From: Cognatundibacterium jejuense
GTDB taxonomy: Bacteria > Pseudomonadota > Gammaproteobacteria > Burkholderiales > Burkholderiaceae_D
DNA length: 64,000 nucleotides
NCBI RefSeq assembly: GCF_014284255.1
Contig: NZ_JACOFV010000003.1
Span: 124,001-188,000 of the forward strand
Reading direction: 5' to 3'
Position numbers and translations under genes: made by a program. Numbering within the stretch: position 1 is the first letter of the stretch; each line of letters starts with the position of its first letter. Positions 38,496 to 46,666 of the stretch are shown here, piece after piece. The notes below the pieces were generated by a model that was not told the origin of the DNA, made no database searches, and saw only the letters and a list, made by a program, of their open reading frames with translations.

Positions 38496-39265
38496 ATCCA
38501 GTAACACCATCAACTGGCTTGCTTTGGGTTAAACGAGGATTTATCTTGTTTCGCCAGCAACCCGCAGAGATGCTGACCTTGTTTTTTACCTACATGTTTA
38601 TCGTGATGGGATTAGGCCTTATCCCAATTGCAGGAGAGTTTTTGCCTTTAATGTTGATCCCGGTATTTAGTATGAGTTTTATGCAGGCTTGTGATCAAAT
38701 AGAAAATGGCGTCAAGGTTTATCCAAATCTGTTAATGCTTGGATTTCGTTCGGAGGCACTGGGGCGTCTGCTCACTTTGGGGATTTTCTACGTATTGGCG
38801 GTTGCGTTGGCAATATTTGTATCTAGTCTGGTAGATGGTGGCGCACTCTTTGACTTCCTTTCCAGTCAAAAACCTATCGACCCTAAAGTAGCCCCTGATG
38901 AACGTATATTCTTGGGTATGTTAGTCGCGGTGCTTACCTATCTGTTGCCGTTAATGGCATTCTGGTTTGCTGCTCCTCTGATTATGTGGAAAAAAATGTC
39001 TGTCGGAAAAGCTTTGTTCTACAGTTTTTTTTCCGTGAAGCGTGCAGGGAAGGCATTTTTGCTCTACGGAGCAGCGTGGATGTTGATTGCGGGTATTTTG
39101 CCAGCCTTGGTCAGCGTAATGATCGCCGTGATATTTGGTGATCCTATCGTCGTGATGCTGACCATGTTGCCGATGTCAGCATTGTTGACGACCATTTTGT
39201 ATTGTTCGTTTTATCCGACTTACCTTGATATTTTTGGTAAGCCGGAAATTAGTATTCAGGCTTAA
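38492..39265 (+). CDS. BPSS1780 family membrane protein
   Basis: Predicted inner-membrane protein, 257 residues, about six hydrophobic segments (roughly 20-45, 47-70, 95-120, 145-170, 190-225, 225-245). N-terminal [19 protein letters not shown] is typical of the family. Function unknown. Translationally coupled to thrB, which says little about its role beyond conserved co-inheritance. Confidence 0.75.
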   Translation: MNPVTPSTGLLWVKRGFILFRQQPAEMLTLFFTYMFIVMGLGLIPIAGEFLPLMLIPVFSMSFMQACDQIENGVKVYPNLLMLGFRSEALGRLLTLGIFYVLAVALAIFVSSLVDGGALFDFLSSQKPIDPKVAPDERIFLGMLVAVLTYLLPLMAFWFAAPLIMWKKMSVGKALFYSFFSVKRAGKAFLLYGAAWMLIAGILPALVSVMIAVIFGDPIVVMLTMLPMSALLTTILYCSFYPTYLDIFGKPEISIQA

Positions 39266-39294
39266 AGCTCCATACCTGAGTGCATCATATAAAC

Positions 39295-39330
39295 GAATTA
39301 GTGTCAGGTTTGATCACCTGACACTAATTC
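39295..39330. terminator. Perfect 15-bp hairpin overlapping the osmC 3' end
   Basis: GAATTAGTGTCAGGT (39295-39309) / ACCTGACACTAATTC (39316-39330), loop TTGATC. The right arm and loop encode the last residues of the minus-strand osmC gene and the left arm follows its stop. It lies between convergent genes; there is no T-tract, so it may act as an mRNA 3' barrier more than a classical terminator. Confidence 0.6.
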
Positions 39331-39759
39331 ATCAGTCAGATCATCAATGATCTCGAAGCTATGCGTCATGACAGCAGTTTTTCCCAGCATAATGGACGCT
39401 GAGCAGTATTTCTCATGAGATAGTTTGATCGCGCGTTCAACCATTGTCGGTTTTAACTGACGGCCACGGACCGTGAAATGAAAGTGAATCTTAGTAAAAA
39501 CCTTGGGTTCGGTTTCGGCTCTCTCTGCTTTGAGTGTCACGTCACAGGCGCGCACGTCTTGTTTGCCCTTGCGTAAAATGAGCACCACATCATACGCAGT
39601 GCACCCTCCGGTACCTATTAGCACCATCTCCATGGGGCGAGGAGCGCGGTTGTGACCGCCACCTTCTGGCGCACCATCCATTAAAACTGCGTGGCCTGAG
39701 CCTGTTTCGGCCAGAAATGACATTCCTGATGGGCCGGTCCAGCGTACGGTTGCTTCCAT
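39304..39759 (-). CDS. OsmC/Ohr family redox protein
   Basis: Thiol-based peroxide-handling family protein, 151 residues. The two conserved cysteines are in IGTGGCTAYDVV and HEKYCSASIML, the spacing expected for OsmC/Ohr. The sequence resembles the YhfA subgroup more than Ohr (MEMVLIGTGGC, LSHEKYCSAS). Cytoplasmic. Substrate (organic hydroperoxides) is inferred from the family. The C-terminal codons lie in a perfect hairpin. Confidence 0.87.
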   Translation of the reverse strand: MEATVRWTGPSGMSFLAETGSGHAVLMDGAPEGGGHNRAPRPMEMVLIGTGGCTAYDVVLILRKGKQDVRACDVTLKAERAETEPKVFTKIHFHFTVRGRQLKPTMVERAIKLSHEKYCSASIMLGKTAVMTHSFEIIDDLTDELVSGDQT

Positions 39760-39912
39760 GAGTTACCCTTTTTTCTTTCGTTGTTGTCGTCTTTAAAATT
39801 GTACTGCATTCATTCATTAATTTTTTTGCGATATCGGATTTTGCTGGCTAGACCATATTCATCTTGCAGTCTTGGTTTAGAGGAAATCTTCGCACATTTT
39901 TCAGAATTTTTC
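39760..39912. other. Gap upstream of the sRNA-like unit
   Basis: AT-rich, no gene. It contains the start region of osmC on the minus strand and nothing else I can name. Short open frames across 39781-40142 ignore the promoter and terminator signals and are not believed. Confidence 0.5.
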
Positions 39913-39941
39913 TTGCACTGCACAATTTCTTATCCTATTAT
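39913..39941 (+). promoter_or_regulatory. Sigma-70 promoter of the sRNA-like unit
   Basis: TTGCAC (39913-39918), 17-nt spacer, TATTAT (39936-39941). Predicted start near 39948. Confidence 0.72.
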
Positions 39942-39947
39942 TGACTC

Positions 39948-40063
39948 ATCGGTTAGTAATTGCATCTCAGCAGCATCAGATGCAAGTTCTACCAAGCAAT
40001 TGTCTCCTCCACCTACTCCTTTGGTGGATTCAGCCCGAAGCAAGTTCTTCGGGCTATTTTTTT
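39948..40063 (+). ncRNA. Putative trans-acting small RNA, about 116 nt
   Basis: An unannotated transcription unit with its own promoter and terminator. Three hairpins: TTGCATCT/AGATGCAA (39960-39967/39978-39985), TCCACC/GGTGGA (40008-40013/40023-40028), and the terminator AGCCCGAAG/CTTCGGGCT (40032-40040/40047-40055) with a seven-T tail. The second loop reads TACTCCTTT and the segment before that stem reads TCTCCTCC; both are complementary to Shine-Dalgarno sequences, a common seed type in sRNAs that block translation. GCAAGTTCT occurs twice, once unpaired (39982) and once across the terminator loop (40040). No credible open reading frame. I cannot match it to a named family from memory. Confidence 0.65.
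40032..40063 (+). terminator. Terminator of the sRNA-like unit
   Basis: Nine-bp perfect stem, AGCCCGAAG / CTTCGGGCT, loop CAAGTT, followed by A and seven T. No protein gene on the plus strand precedes it for almost 800 nt. Confidence 0.9.
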
Positions 40064-40133
40064 GTCTCAGGGCATGTTAAGCGCTACTTGGGTGCTATTG
40101 CGGCACTTTTTCTGCCTAAAATTTAAACAGTTC

Positions 40134-40162
40134 TTGCACTAAGTCTTTGAAAACCTTATAAT
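40134..40162 (+). promoter_or_regulatory. rplM-rpsI promoter
   Basis: TTGCAC (40134-40139), exactly 17 nt, TATAAT (40157-40162). Predicted start near 40169 gives a 98-nt leader that opens with a hairpin TTCTCG/CGAGAA (40169-40174/40186-40191), a possible site for feedback by L13 as known in E. coli. Confidence 0.85.
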
Positions 40163-40266
40163 TTCCGATTCTCGATTTGCCTGAGCGAGAAATTAACAAG
40201 GGAGAGTCTGCCAAAACATAGGTAGAACCACCGCACAAAGGCGTATTTAACTTTTTAGGATTCAAC

Positions 40267-40695
40267 ATGAAAACCTTTTCCGCTAAGGGCCATGAGGTTC
40301 AGCGCGACTGGTTCGTGATTGACGCGACAGATAAAGTACTCGGACGTGTTGCCAGCGAAGTGGCACTCCGTTTACGCGGCAAACATAAACCAGAATTTAC
40401 TCCACACGTTGACACGGGCGATTTCATCGTCGTAGTGAATGCAGGTAAACTGCGCGTGACAGGCACTAAAGCTCTGAACAAAACATACTACCGTCACACT
40501 GGTTACCCAGGCGGTATCTATGAAACAAATTTTACGAAAATGCAAGCGCGTTTTCCAGGTCGTGCACTCGAGAAAGCTGTTAAGGGCATGTTGCCTAAAG
40601 GCCCACTCGGCTATGCAATGATCAAGAAGCTGAAAGTGTATGCAGATGCAACGCATCCGCACGCAGCACAGCAACCACAAGTACTCGACATCTAA
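40267..40695 (+). CDS. rplM: 50S ribosomal protein L13
   Basis: Early-assembling 23S rRNA-binding protein. 142 residues, exactly the usual length. [40 protein letters not shown] and [13 protein letters not shown] are diagnostic. It is the first gene of the rplM-rpsI operon, 9 nt before rpsI, with a consensus promoter 105 nt upstream. Confidence 0.98.
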   Translation: MKTFSAKGHEVQRDWFVIDATDKVLGRVASEVALRLRGKHKPEFTPHVDTGDFIVVVNAGKLRVTGTKALNKTYYRHTGYPGGIYETNFTKMQARFPGRALEKAVKGMLPKGPLGYAMIKKLKVYADATHPHAAQQPQVLDI

Positions 40696-40704
40696 GGATT
40701 AGCC

Positions 40705-41097
40705 ATGATCGGTAATTACAACTACGGAACTGGCCGTCGCAAGAGCGCAGTTGCTCGCGTATTCCTGAAGTCCGGCAGCGGCAAGATCGTTGTGAACGGC
40801 AAACCAGCAAATGAATATTTCTCTCGTGAAACTGGCCTGATGGTTATCCGTCAACCACTGGAATTAACTAACAATCTCGAAACATTCGATATTATGGTTA
40901 ACGTTCATGGCGGCGGCGAATCTGGTCAATCTGGTGCAGTTCGTCACGGTATCACCCGTGCACTGATCGACTACGATGCAACATTGAAATCTGAGCTGTC
41001 AAAAGCTGGTTTCGTTACACGTGATGCACGTGAAGTTGAACGTAAAAAAGTTGGTCTGCGCAAAGCACGTCGCGCAAAACAATTCTCCAAGCGTTAA
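40705..41097 (+). CDS. rpsI: 30S ribosomal protein S9
   Basis: Contacts the P-site tRNA through its basic C-terminal tail. 130 residues. [15 protein letters not shown] at the N-terminus, [15 protein letters not shown] in the middle, and the conserved tail [17 protein letters not shown] ending in Lys-Arg. Good ribosome site (AAGGA) before the ATG. Confidence 0.98.
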   Translation: MIGNYNYGTGRRKSAVARVFLKSGSGKIVVNGKPANEYFSRETGLMVIRQPLELTNNLETFDIMVNVHGGGESGQSGAVRHGITRALIDYDATLKSELSKAGFVTRDAREVERKKVGLRKARRAKQFSKR

Positions 41098-41115
41098 TTT
41101 TTTTTCGCTGGATCA

Positions 41116-41142
41116 AAAAGCCGTCCTTTGGGCGGCTTTTTT
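41116..41142 (+). terminator. rplM-rpsI terminator
   Basis: Stem AAAAGCCGTCC / GGGCGGCTTTT with one T-G pair, then a six-T run. Confidence 0.9.
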
Positions 41143-41190
41143 GCTTTTTCTGCTTTCTGTTTTTTCATGTAACGAGTTTTAACACTGTCG

Positions 41191-41218
41191 TTGAGATCGT
41201 TAGCTCTGCTGTTAAAAT
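41191..41218 (+). promoter_or_regulatory. Candidate argC promoter
   Basis: TTGAGA (41191-41196), 16 nt, TAAAAT (41213-41218); predicted start near 41225, 22 nt before the ATG. Confidence 0.6.
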
Positions 41219-41246
41219 AGTGAAAAATTTCTTGCAAGGAAAATAT

Positions 41247-42284
41247 ATGATCAAAGTAGGTATCGTAGGTGGCACCGGTTATACCGGCGTGGAATTGTTA
41301 CGTATATTGTCAACCCACCCCGATGTAACATTGACAGCCATTACTTCACGTAAAGAAGATGGCTTGCCCGTTGCTGATATGTACCCGTCTTTGCGCGGCA
41401 AGGTGGCGCTGGCATTTTCTGCTCCTGACAAAGCTAACTTAACAGAATGTGATGTAGTGTTCTTTGCTACACCTCATGGCGTCGCAATGGCACAGGCTCA
41501 GGAGTTGTTGGCGGCTGGCGTCAAGGTCATTGATCTGGCGGCCGATTTCCGTCTGCAAGACGTGGCTCAATTCGAGAAATGGTATGGCATTCCTCACACT
41601 TGCACTGACGTTTTGAAAGAAGCAGTGTATGGCTTGCCAGAGCTGAATCGTGAGTCGATTAAATCCGCACGGGTCATTGGCAATCCAGGTTGCTATCCAA
41701 CCACCATGCAGCTTGGTTATGCACCTTTGTTGAAGGCGGATGTGATTGATGCCACTAGTTTGATTGCCGACTGTAAATCAGGTGTTTCCGGTGCAGGTCG
41801 TAAAGCTGAAATAGGCATTCTTTTTTCGGAAACCAGTGACAGTTTTAAGGCGTATGGCGTATCTGGCCATCGTCATACTCCTGAGACGACCGAACAATTA
41901 CAACGTCTGACCAAGCAAGATGTTGAATTGCTGTTCACTCCACATTTGGTGCCAATGATACGCGGCATGCATTCGACTCTGTATGCGCGTCTGACGCGTG
42001 ACATCAGCAATGAAGAACTGCAAGCCTTGTTTATTGAAGCTTATAAAGATGAACCTTTCGTTGATGTGATGCCGTTTGGGGCGCATCCGGAAACGCGCTC
42101 TACCCGCGCATCGAATATGTTGCGCCTCGCTTTGCACCGTCCAAACAATGGTAAGACCGTGATCATTTTGGTGGTGCAAGATAATCTGGTGAAAGGTGCT
42201 TCAGGGCAAGCTGTGCAGTGTATGAATCTGATGTTCGGATTAGAGGAAACCACAGGACTGCACCATGTTCCGGTGATGCCATAA
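41247..42284 (+). CDS. argC: N-acetyl-gamma-glutamyl-phosphate reductase
   Basis: Third step of arginine synthesis. 345 residues from ATG 41247, which has AAGGA upstream; an in-frame start at 41220 would lie on the promoter start site. Nucleotide motif [14 protein letters not shown], catalytic Cys149 in [13 protein letters not shown], and HRHTPE and [10 protein letters not shown] motifs later. The neighbours DUF6776, bactofilin and erpA follow on the same strand. Confidence 0.96.
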   Translation: MIKVGIVGGTGYTGVELLRILSTHPDVTLTAITSRKEDGLPVADMYPSLRGKVALAFSAPDKANLTECDVVFFATPHGVAMAQAQELLAAGVKVIDLAADFRLQDVAQFEKWYGIPHTCTDVLKEAVYGLPELNRESIKSARVIGNPGCYPTTMQLGYAPLLKADVIDATSLIADCKSGVSGAGRKAEIGILFSETSDSFKAYGVSGHRHTPETTEQLQRLTKQDVELLFTPHLVPMIRGMHSTLYARLTRDISNEELQALFIEAYKDEPFVDVMPFGAHPETRSTRASNMLRLALHRPNNGKTVIILVVQDNLVKGASGQAVQCMNLMFGLEETTGLHHVPVMP

Positions 42285-42290
42285 CAGTAT

Positions 42291-43016
42291 ATGGGCAAAT
42301 CACGTTTCTCGCAGAGGCGCTATCTGGCGCCAAAAATGACGATTACCCATGCCTGGCCTTGGTATGTCAAAGCTGGAATTGCAGTCTTGGTTCTCGCGTT
42401 GGTAGCCGTGCTGGCTTGGTGGACATATGATTTAGGACGTAGTTTTGCCTTTGGTCCACGAATTAATAGAGACCAGGTTCAAGACTTGCAAACTAAGTTA
42501 GAGCAACTGACGTCCGAGCGCGATAAGTTGCAACTCGAAGCCAATACGATAGAAAGTAAGCTCAATATTGATCATTCGATGCAAAAGCAGTTAGCTGATC
42601 AAGTTAAAACTCTGACTACGGAAAATCAAAAGCTCAAAGATGACTTGGCTTTTTTCGAAGGTTTGATGCCATCCGGGACCGGTATGGACGGCATCACCGT
42701 GCAGAATCTGAAAGTTGAACTACAGGCACCAGGACAACTACGCTACCGTGCTTTGGTGATGCAAGGGGTGAAAAGCACCAAAGACTTTGAAGGCGAGTTG
42801 CAATTTTTTGTGAGCTTGGTTCAGGCAGGAAAACCTGTTACGATGCAGTTCCCTGATGTTAAATCGGGTGATGCTGGTAAATTAAAATTGTCGTTTAAAC
42901 ATTACCAGCGATTGGAGGGAGTGATTACTCTCCCCGATGGCGCGACAGCGAAAAATGTACAGGTAAAAGTCCTGGACCGAGGCGTGATTCGCGCGCAGCA
43001 GGCTGTTAATTTATAA
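42291..43016 (+). CDS. DUF6776 family membrane protein with coiled coil
   Basis: Predicted single-pass inner-membrane protein of unknown function, 241 residues. Short basic N-terminus, one membrane helix (about 26-46, AGIAVLVLALVAVLAWW), a coiled coil (about 60-120, rich in L/E/K/Q heptads) and a periplasmic beta-rich domain to the end (GQLRYRALVMQGVKSTK, KLKLSFKHYQRLEGVI). It starts 6 nt after argC and precedes bactofilin, a combination suggesting a cell-envelope scaffold role; that is inference. Confidence 0.75.
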   Translation: MGKSRFSQRRYLAPKMTITHAWPWYVKAGIAVLVLALVAVLAWWTYDLGRSFAFGPRINRDQVQDLQTKLEQLTSERDKLQLEANTIESKLNIDHSMQKQLADQVKTLTTENQKLKDDLAFFEGLMPSGTGMDGITVQNLKVELQAPGQLRYRALVMQGVKSTKDFEGELQFFVSLVQAGKPVTMQFPDVKSGDAGKLKLSFKHYQRLEGVITLPDGATAKNVQVKVLDRGVIRAQQAVNL

Positions 43017-43105
43017 ACTTTTTCAAAATCGCTGACTGGTATTACGTGCATAAACGTGAATAGCAAGTATCGCATTTTGAATACTTCCTGAAAAAGGAAA
43101 ATTTC

Positions 43106-43498
43106 ATGTTTACCCGAAAAGCAAAGAATACGATAGATAGTCTCATTGGTGCGACCACCAGAATTGAAGGGGATCTTCATTTTAAAGGTGGCTTACGAAT
43201 CGATGGACACATCTGTGGCAATGTGATCGCTGATGTTAATGGATCCAGTATGCTGGTGATTTCTGAACAGGCAGTCATTGATGGCGAAGTTCGTGCCGCC
43301 CATGTGGTGGTCAATGGTGTCATTAACGGCCCCGTCTTTTCAACTGAATTGCTGGAATTGCAGCCGAAAGCCAGAATTTCTGGCGACGTACACTACAAAA
43401 CCTTAGAGATGCTAAGCGGTGCTTTGGTCTCAGGTAAATTAACCCATGATGTTTTGCAGGAACCCGCTTTATTAATGCTGGCGGCTTCCAATGCATAG
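43106..43498 (+). CDS. Bactofilin
   Basis: Self-polymerising cytoskeletal protein used for cell shape, stalk or polar organisation. 130 residues with a central right-handed beta-helix (about 15-110: RIEGDLHFKGGLRIDGHICGNV, VVVNGVINGPVF, ARISGDVHYKTLEM, GALVSGKL), flanked by short disordered tails. A strong ribosome site (AAAGGAAAA) precedes the ATG. It sits between the DUF6776 gene and erpA. Confidence 0.9.
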   Translation: MFTRKAKNTIDSLIGATTRIEGDLHFKGGLRIDGHICGNVIADVNGSSMLVISEQAVIDGEVRAAHVVVNGVINGPVFSTELLELQPKARISGDVHYKTLEMLSGALVSGKLTHDVLQEPALLMLAASNA

Positions 43499-43513
43499 TT
43501 TTGCAAGCAGGAC

Positions 43514-43519
43514 TATAAT
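43514..43519 (+). promoter_or_regulatory. Candidate -10 box for erpA
   Basis: Exact TATAAT 29 nt ahead of the erpA ATG; no clear -35. Suggests erpA may also have its own promoter. Confidence 0.35.
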
Positions 43520-43548
43520 GGAAGTATCTTAGATTGAAGGAGCAAGAA

Positions 43549-43899
43549 ATGAATGCCGTTGCCGAAATGCCAGCACCGATTGTTTTTACTGAAAGCGCTG
43601 CTGCTAAAGTTGCGCAATTGATTGAAGAAGAAGGTAATCCAGACCTGAAATTGCGCGTATTTGTGCAGGGTGGCGGTTGCTCAGGTTTTCAATACGGATT
43701 TACTTTCGATGAAATTACCAATGAAGATGATACAACCATGACAAAAAATGGCGTACATCTGTTGATCGATTCCATGAGCTACCAATATCTGGTTGGCGCT
43801 GAGATTGACTACAAAGACGATCTCGAAGGTGCACAGTTTGTGATTAAAAATCCCAACGCTTCCACAACTTGTGGTTGTGGTTCTTCTTTCTCGGTCTGA
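43549..43899 (+). CDS. erpA: Iron-sulfur cluster insertion protein ErpA
   Basis: A-type carrier delivering [4Fe-4S] or [2Fe-2S] clusters to apoproteins. 116 residues from ATG 43549 with GAAGGAG upstream (a start at 43534 would contain the ribosome site). Cluster ligands Cys44 ([11 protein letters not shown]), Cys108 and Cys110 ([11 protein letters not shown]) are all present. The GAAGGAG ribosome site is complementary to the ACTCCTTT loop of the sRNA candidate at 39948-40063. Confidence 0.94.
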   Translation: MNAVAEMPAPIVFTESAAAKVAQLIEEEGNPDLKLRVFVQGGGCSGFQYGFTFDEITNEDDTTMTKNGVHLLIDSMSYQYLVGAEIDYKDDLEGAQFVIKNPNASTTCGCGSSFSV

Positions 43900-43922
43900 T
43901 TTTACCGGATAGATGATCATGT

Positions 43923-43950
43923 AAAAAGGACGCTGCGGCGTCCTTTTTTT
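43923..43950 (+). terminator. erpA terminator
   Basis: Stem AAAAAGGACGC / GCGTCCTTTTT with TGCG loop and T-run. Confidence 0.9.
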
Positions 43951-44046
43951 ATGCGTTGAAAACAATTCAGTCAAGTTGGCGCAAACTATTCATCGCAAGC
44001 TGAATCAAAGCTGATTACACTGATAAAAAAATAAATAGGTGTCGGT

Positions 44047-45534
44047 ATGGAGCAAATCAGTTCAGAGCAGATTTTTGCAATGCGGCAAAGAGACGTGGCG
44101 CGCGCTTTACGTCAGGTGTTGCCTGAGCACTGTGTGTTGCACAATGAAGAGGATACCCGTCCTTACGAATGCGATGGACTGGCGGCATTTCGCCAGCTCC
44201 CTATGGTCGTTTGTTTGCCAGAAAACGAATCACAGATTATCGCTACGCTGGAAGTTTGTCGTCGTTTGCAAGTACCTATTGTGCCGCGTGGTGCAGGTAC
44301 GGGCTTGTCTGGTGGTGCGATGCCGATTGCCGATGGCATTGTGTTGTCCACCGCGAAGCTGAATAAAATTCTCAAAGTCGATGCCTATGCCAGAACAGCT
44401 GTTGTACAACCTGGCGTGCGCAACCTCGCTATTTCTGAAGCCGTCTCTGCGCACGATTTATATTACGCCCCAGATCCATCCTCACAAATTGCCTGCACGA
44501 TAGGCGGCAATGTCGCCGAGAATTCTGGTGGTGTGCACTGCCTTAAATATGGGCTGACGGTACACAATGTCTTGCGGGTGCGTGTTGTCACCGTTGATGG
44601 TGACGTAGTCGAACTCGGCAGTGAAGCCTTGGATGCGCCTGGCTTGGATCTGTTAGCCGTGTTTATTGGTTCCGAAGGCATGTTAGGTATCGTCACCGAA
44701 GTGACCGTGAAATTGATTCCCAAACCGCAGGTAGCGCGTGTCATCATGGCCTCGTTTGATGATGTGGTCAAAGGCGGAAACGCCGTGGCGAATGTTATTG
44801 CAGCAGGCATTATTCCTGCAGGTTTAGAAATGATGGACAAGACTTCTTCGCGTATGGTTGAACCATTTGTTAAAGCTGGCTATGACATTGATGCCGAGGC
44901 GATATTGCTGTGTGAATCTGACGGTACCAATGAAGAGGTGGAAGAAGAAATTGCCCGCATGACTGCTGTGCTTGAACAAGCCGGTGCGACAGCGATTGCG
45001 GTATCTCAAAGTGATGCAGAGCGTTTGCGCTTTTGGTCAGGACGTAAAAATGCGTTTCCTGCTGCTGGTCGTATTTCCCCCGACTATTACTGCATGGATG
45101 GAACGATTCCTCGCAAACGTCTGGCCGAAGTCTTGATCGGCATTACGCATATGGAGACCAAATATGGACTGCGCTGTGCAAATGTATTCCATGCGGGCGA
45201 CGGAAATCTGCATCCTCTGATTATGTTTGATGCGAACCAACCTGGTGAATTCGAGCGCGCCGAAGCATTTGGTGCAGAAATTCTGGAGCTCTGCGTGACT
45301 GTTGGTGGAACCATTACCGGCGAACATGGCGTTGGCATAGAAAAAATAAATTCGATGTGCGTGCAATTTTCCCGCGCAGAGCTGGATGCCTTCTTTGCCG
45401 TCAAACGTGCGTTTGATACCCGCTCTCTATTGAATCCGGATAAGGCGATCCCGACCTTGCATCGGTGTGCTGAATATGGCCGCATGCATGTCAAGCAAGG
45501 ACGCCTGGCATTTCCCGATTTACCGCGTTTTTAA
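44047..45534 (+). CDS. glcD: Glycolate oxidase subunit GlcD
   Basis: FAD-containing catalytic subunit converting glycolate to glyoxylate. 495 residues (E. coli 499). FAD-binding PCMH domain about 55-235 (VPRGAGTGLSGGAMP, CTIGGNVAENSGGVHCLKYG), then the FAD-oxidase C-terminal domain with CANVFHAGDGNLHPLI and GGTITGEHGVGIEK. First gene of glcDEF-lrgAB. No glcC regulator is adjacent. Confidence 0.95.
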   Translation: MEQISSEQIFAMRQRDVARALRQVLPEHCVLHNEEDTRPYECDGLAAFRQLPMVVCLPENESQIIATLEVCRRLQVPIVPRGAGTGLSGGAMPIADGIVLSTAKLNKILKVDAYARTAVVQPGVRNLAISEAVSAHDLYYAPDPSSQIACTIGGNVAENSGGVHCLKYGLTVHNVLRVRVVTVDGDVVELGSEALDAPGLDLLAVFIGSEGMLGIVTEVTVKLIPKPQVARVIMASFDDVVKGGNAVANVIAAGIIPAGLEMMDKTSSRMVEPFVKAGYDIDAEAILLCESDGTNEEVEEEIARMTAVLEQAGATAIAVSQSDAERLRFWSGRKNAFPAAGRISPDYYCMDGTIPRKRLAEVLIGITHMETKYGLRCANVFHAGDGNLHPLIMFDANQPGEFERAEAFGAEILELCVTVGGTITGEHGVGIEKINSMCVQFSRAELDAFFAVKRAFDTRSLLNPDKAIPTLHRCAEYGRMHVKQGRLAFPDLPRF

Positions 45535-45559
45535 TCTCTAACAAAAAATAATTTGACTG

Positions 45560-46660
45560 ATGAAGACAGAGATGACGACAGAGAAAATGGCAGAAATGAC
45601 GACTATTTTGCAAGGTTTCAGAGAGCAAATTTTGCAGGCAAAGGAGCAGCGCACCGCCTTGCAGATTCGCGGCGGCGGGAGCAAATCCTGGTATGGTCAA
45701 GAACCTGTTGGGAATGTGGTAGATACCCGTCTATATCGCGGAATCATTGCTTACGAGCCAACCGAATTAGTACTAACCGCGTGTAGCGGAACCCCTTTAT
45801 CTGAAATCGAAGCCGTATTGGCTGAGCAAAATCAGATGCTTGCTTTTGAACCGCCGCACTTTGGTGTCGGCGCAACCTTGGGTGGCATGTTGGCATCGGG
45901 CTTATCCGGTCCTCGTCGCCCTTATGTTGGTGCTGTTCGCGACTTTGTTCTTGGTGCGACTTTAATGGATGGCAAAGGCGAAATTTTAGAGTTCGGTGGT
46001 CAGGTCATGAAGAATGTGGCTGGCTACGATGTGTCGCGCTTGTTAGCGGGAGCAATGGGGAGTCTGGGCTTAGTTCTAAATATTTCGATCAAGGTACTGC
46101 CGCGCCCCTTTGCAGAAACGACCTTGGTATTTGCTTTATCTGAGGCTGACGCGATAAAAAAAATGAATCTGTGGGCAGGGCAAGCGTTACCAATTTCTGG
46201 CAGTTGCTGGCATGTTGGTCGCTTAATGCTCAGATTGTCCGGTGCCGAGGCAGCAGTACGGTCTGCGCGACAAGTTTTGGGCGGTGAAGAGATGCACGAC
46301 GCGGCAGCTTATTGGACTGCTTTACGTGAACAGACACAAGACTTTTTTTCTCAAGATGAAGAGCATGGTTTGTGGCGTTTGTCTGTGCCATCCACAACCG
46401 TAGCATTGCCTTTAACCGGAAAATCCTTGATCGAATGGGGGGGCGCACAACGTTGGCTATTTAGCGATGAAACGCCGGAGGTCATACGTGCCGCTGCGAG
46501 CGCGGCTGGCGGTCATGCCAGTTTATTCCGTGGCGGTAACAAAAGCATCGGTGTGTTTACGCCGCTGCCTGCGCCTTTGCTCCACATACACCAACGCCTT
46601 AAAGATGCATTTGATCCTGCTGGGATATTTAATCCAGGCCGTTTGTACAAGGACTTTTAA
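45560..46660 (+). CDS. glcE: Glycolate oxidase subunit GlcE
   Basis: Second FAD-binding subunit, 366 residues (E. coli 350). PCMH-type segment with TPLSEIEAVLAEQNQMLAFEPP, GVGATLGGMLASGLSGPRRP and VMKNVAGYDVSRLLAGAMG. Several in-frame ATGs near the start (45560, 45572, 45587, 45596) make the exact N-terminus uncertain; the conserved region begins around residue 35. It lies 25 nt after glcD and 6 nt before glcF. Confidence 0.92.
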   Translation: MKTEMTTEKMAEMTTILQGFREQILQAKEQRTALQIRGGGSKSWYGQEPVGNVVDTRLYRGIIAYEPTELVLTACSGTPLSEIEAVLAEQNQMLAFEPPHFGVGATLGGMLASGLSGPRRPYVGAVRDFVLGATLMDGKGEILEFGGQVMKNVAGYDVSRLLAGAMGSLGLVLNISIKVLPRPFAETTLVFALSEADAIKKMNLWAGQALPISGSCWHVGRLMLRLSGAEAAVRSARQVLGGEEMHDAAAYWTALREQTQDFFSQDEEHGLWRLSVPSTTVALPLTGKSLIEWGGAQRWLFSDETPEVIRAAASAAGGHASLFRGGNKSIGVFTPLPAPLLHIHQRLKDAFDPAGIFNPGRLYKDF

Positions 46661-46666
46661 TTCGCT

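Noticed and set aside
39781..40142. Overlapping short open frames (60-99 residues) upstream of rplM
   Set aside because: They run across a consensus promoter, a strong terminator and the rplM promoter, have no ribosome sites, and differ in frame; the RNA signals explain the region better.
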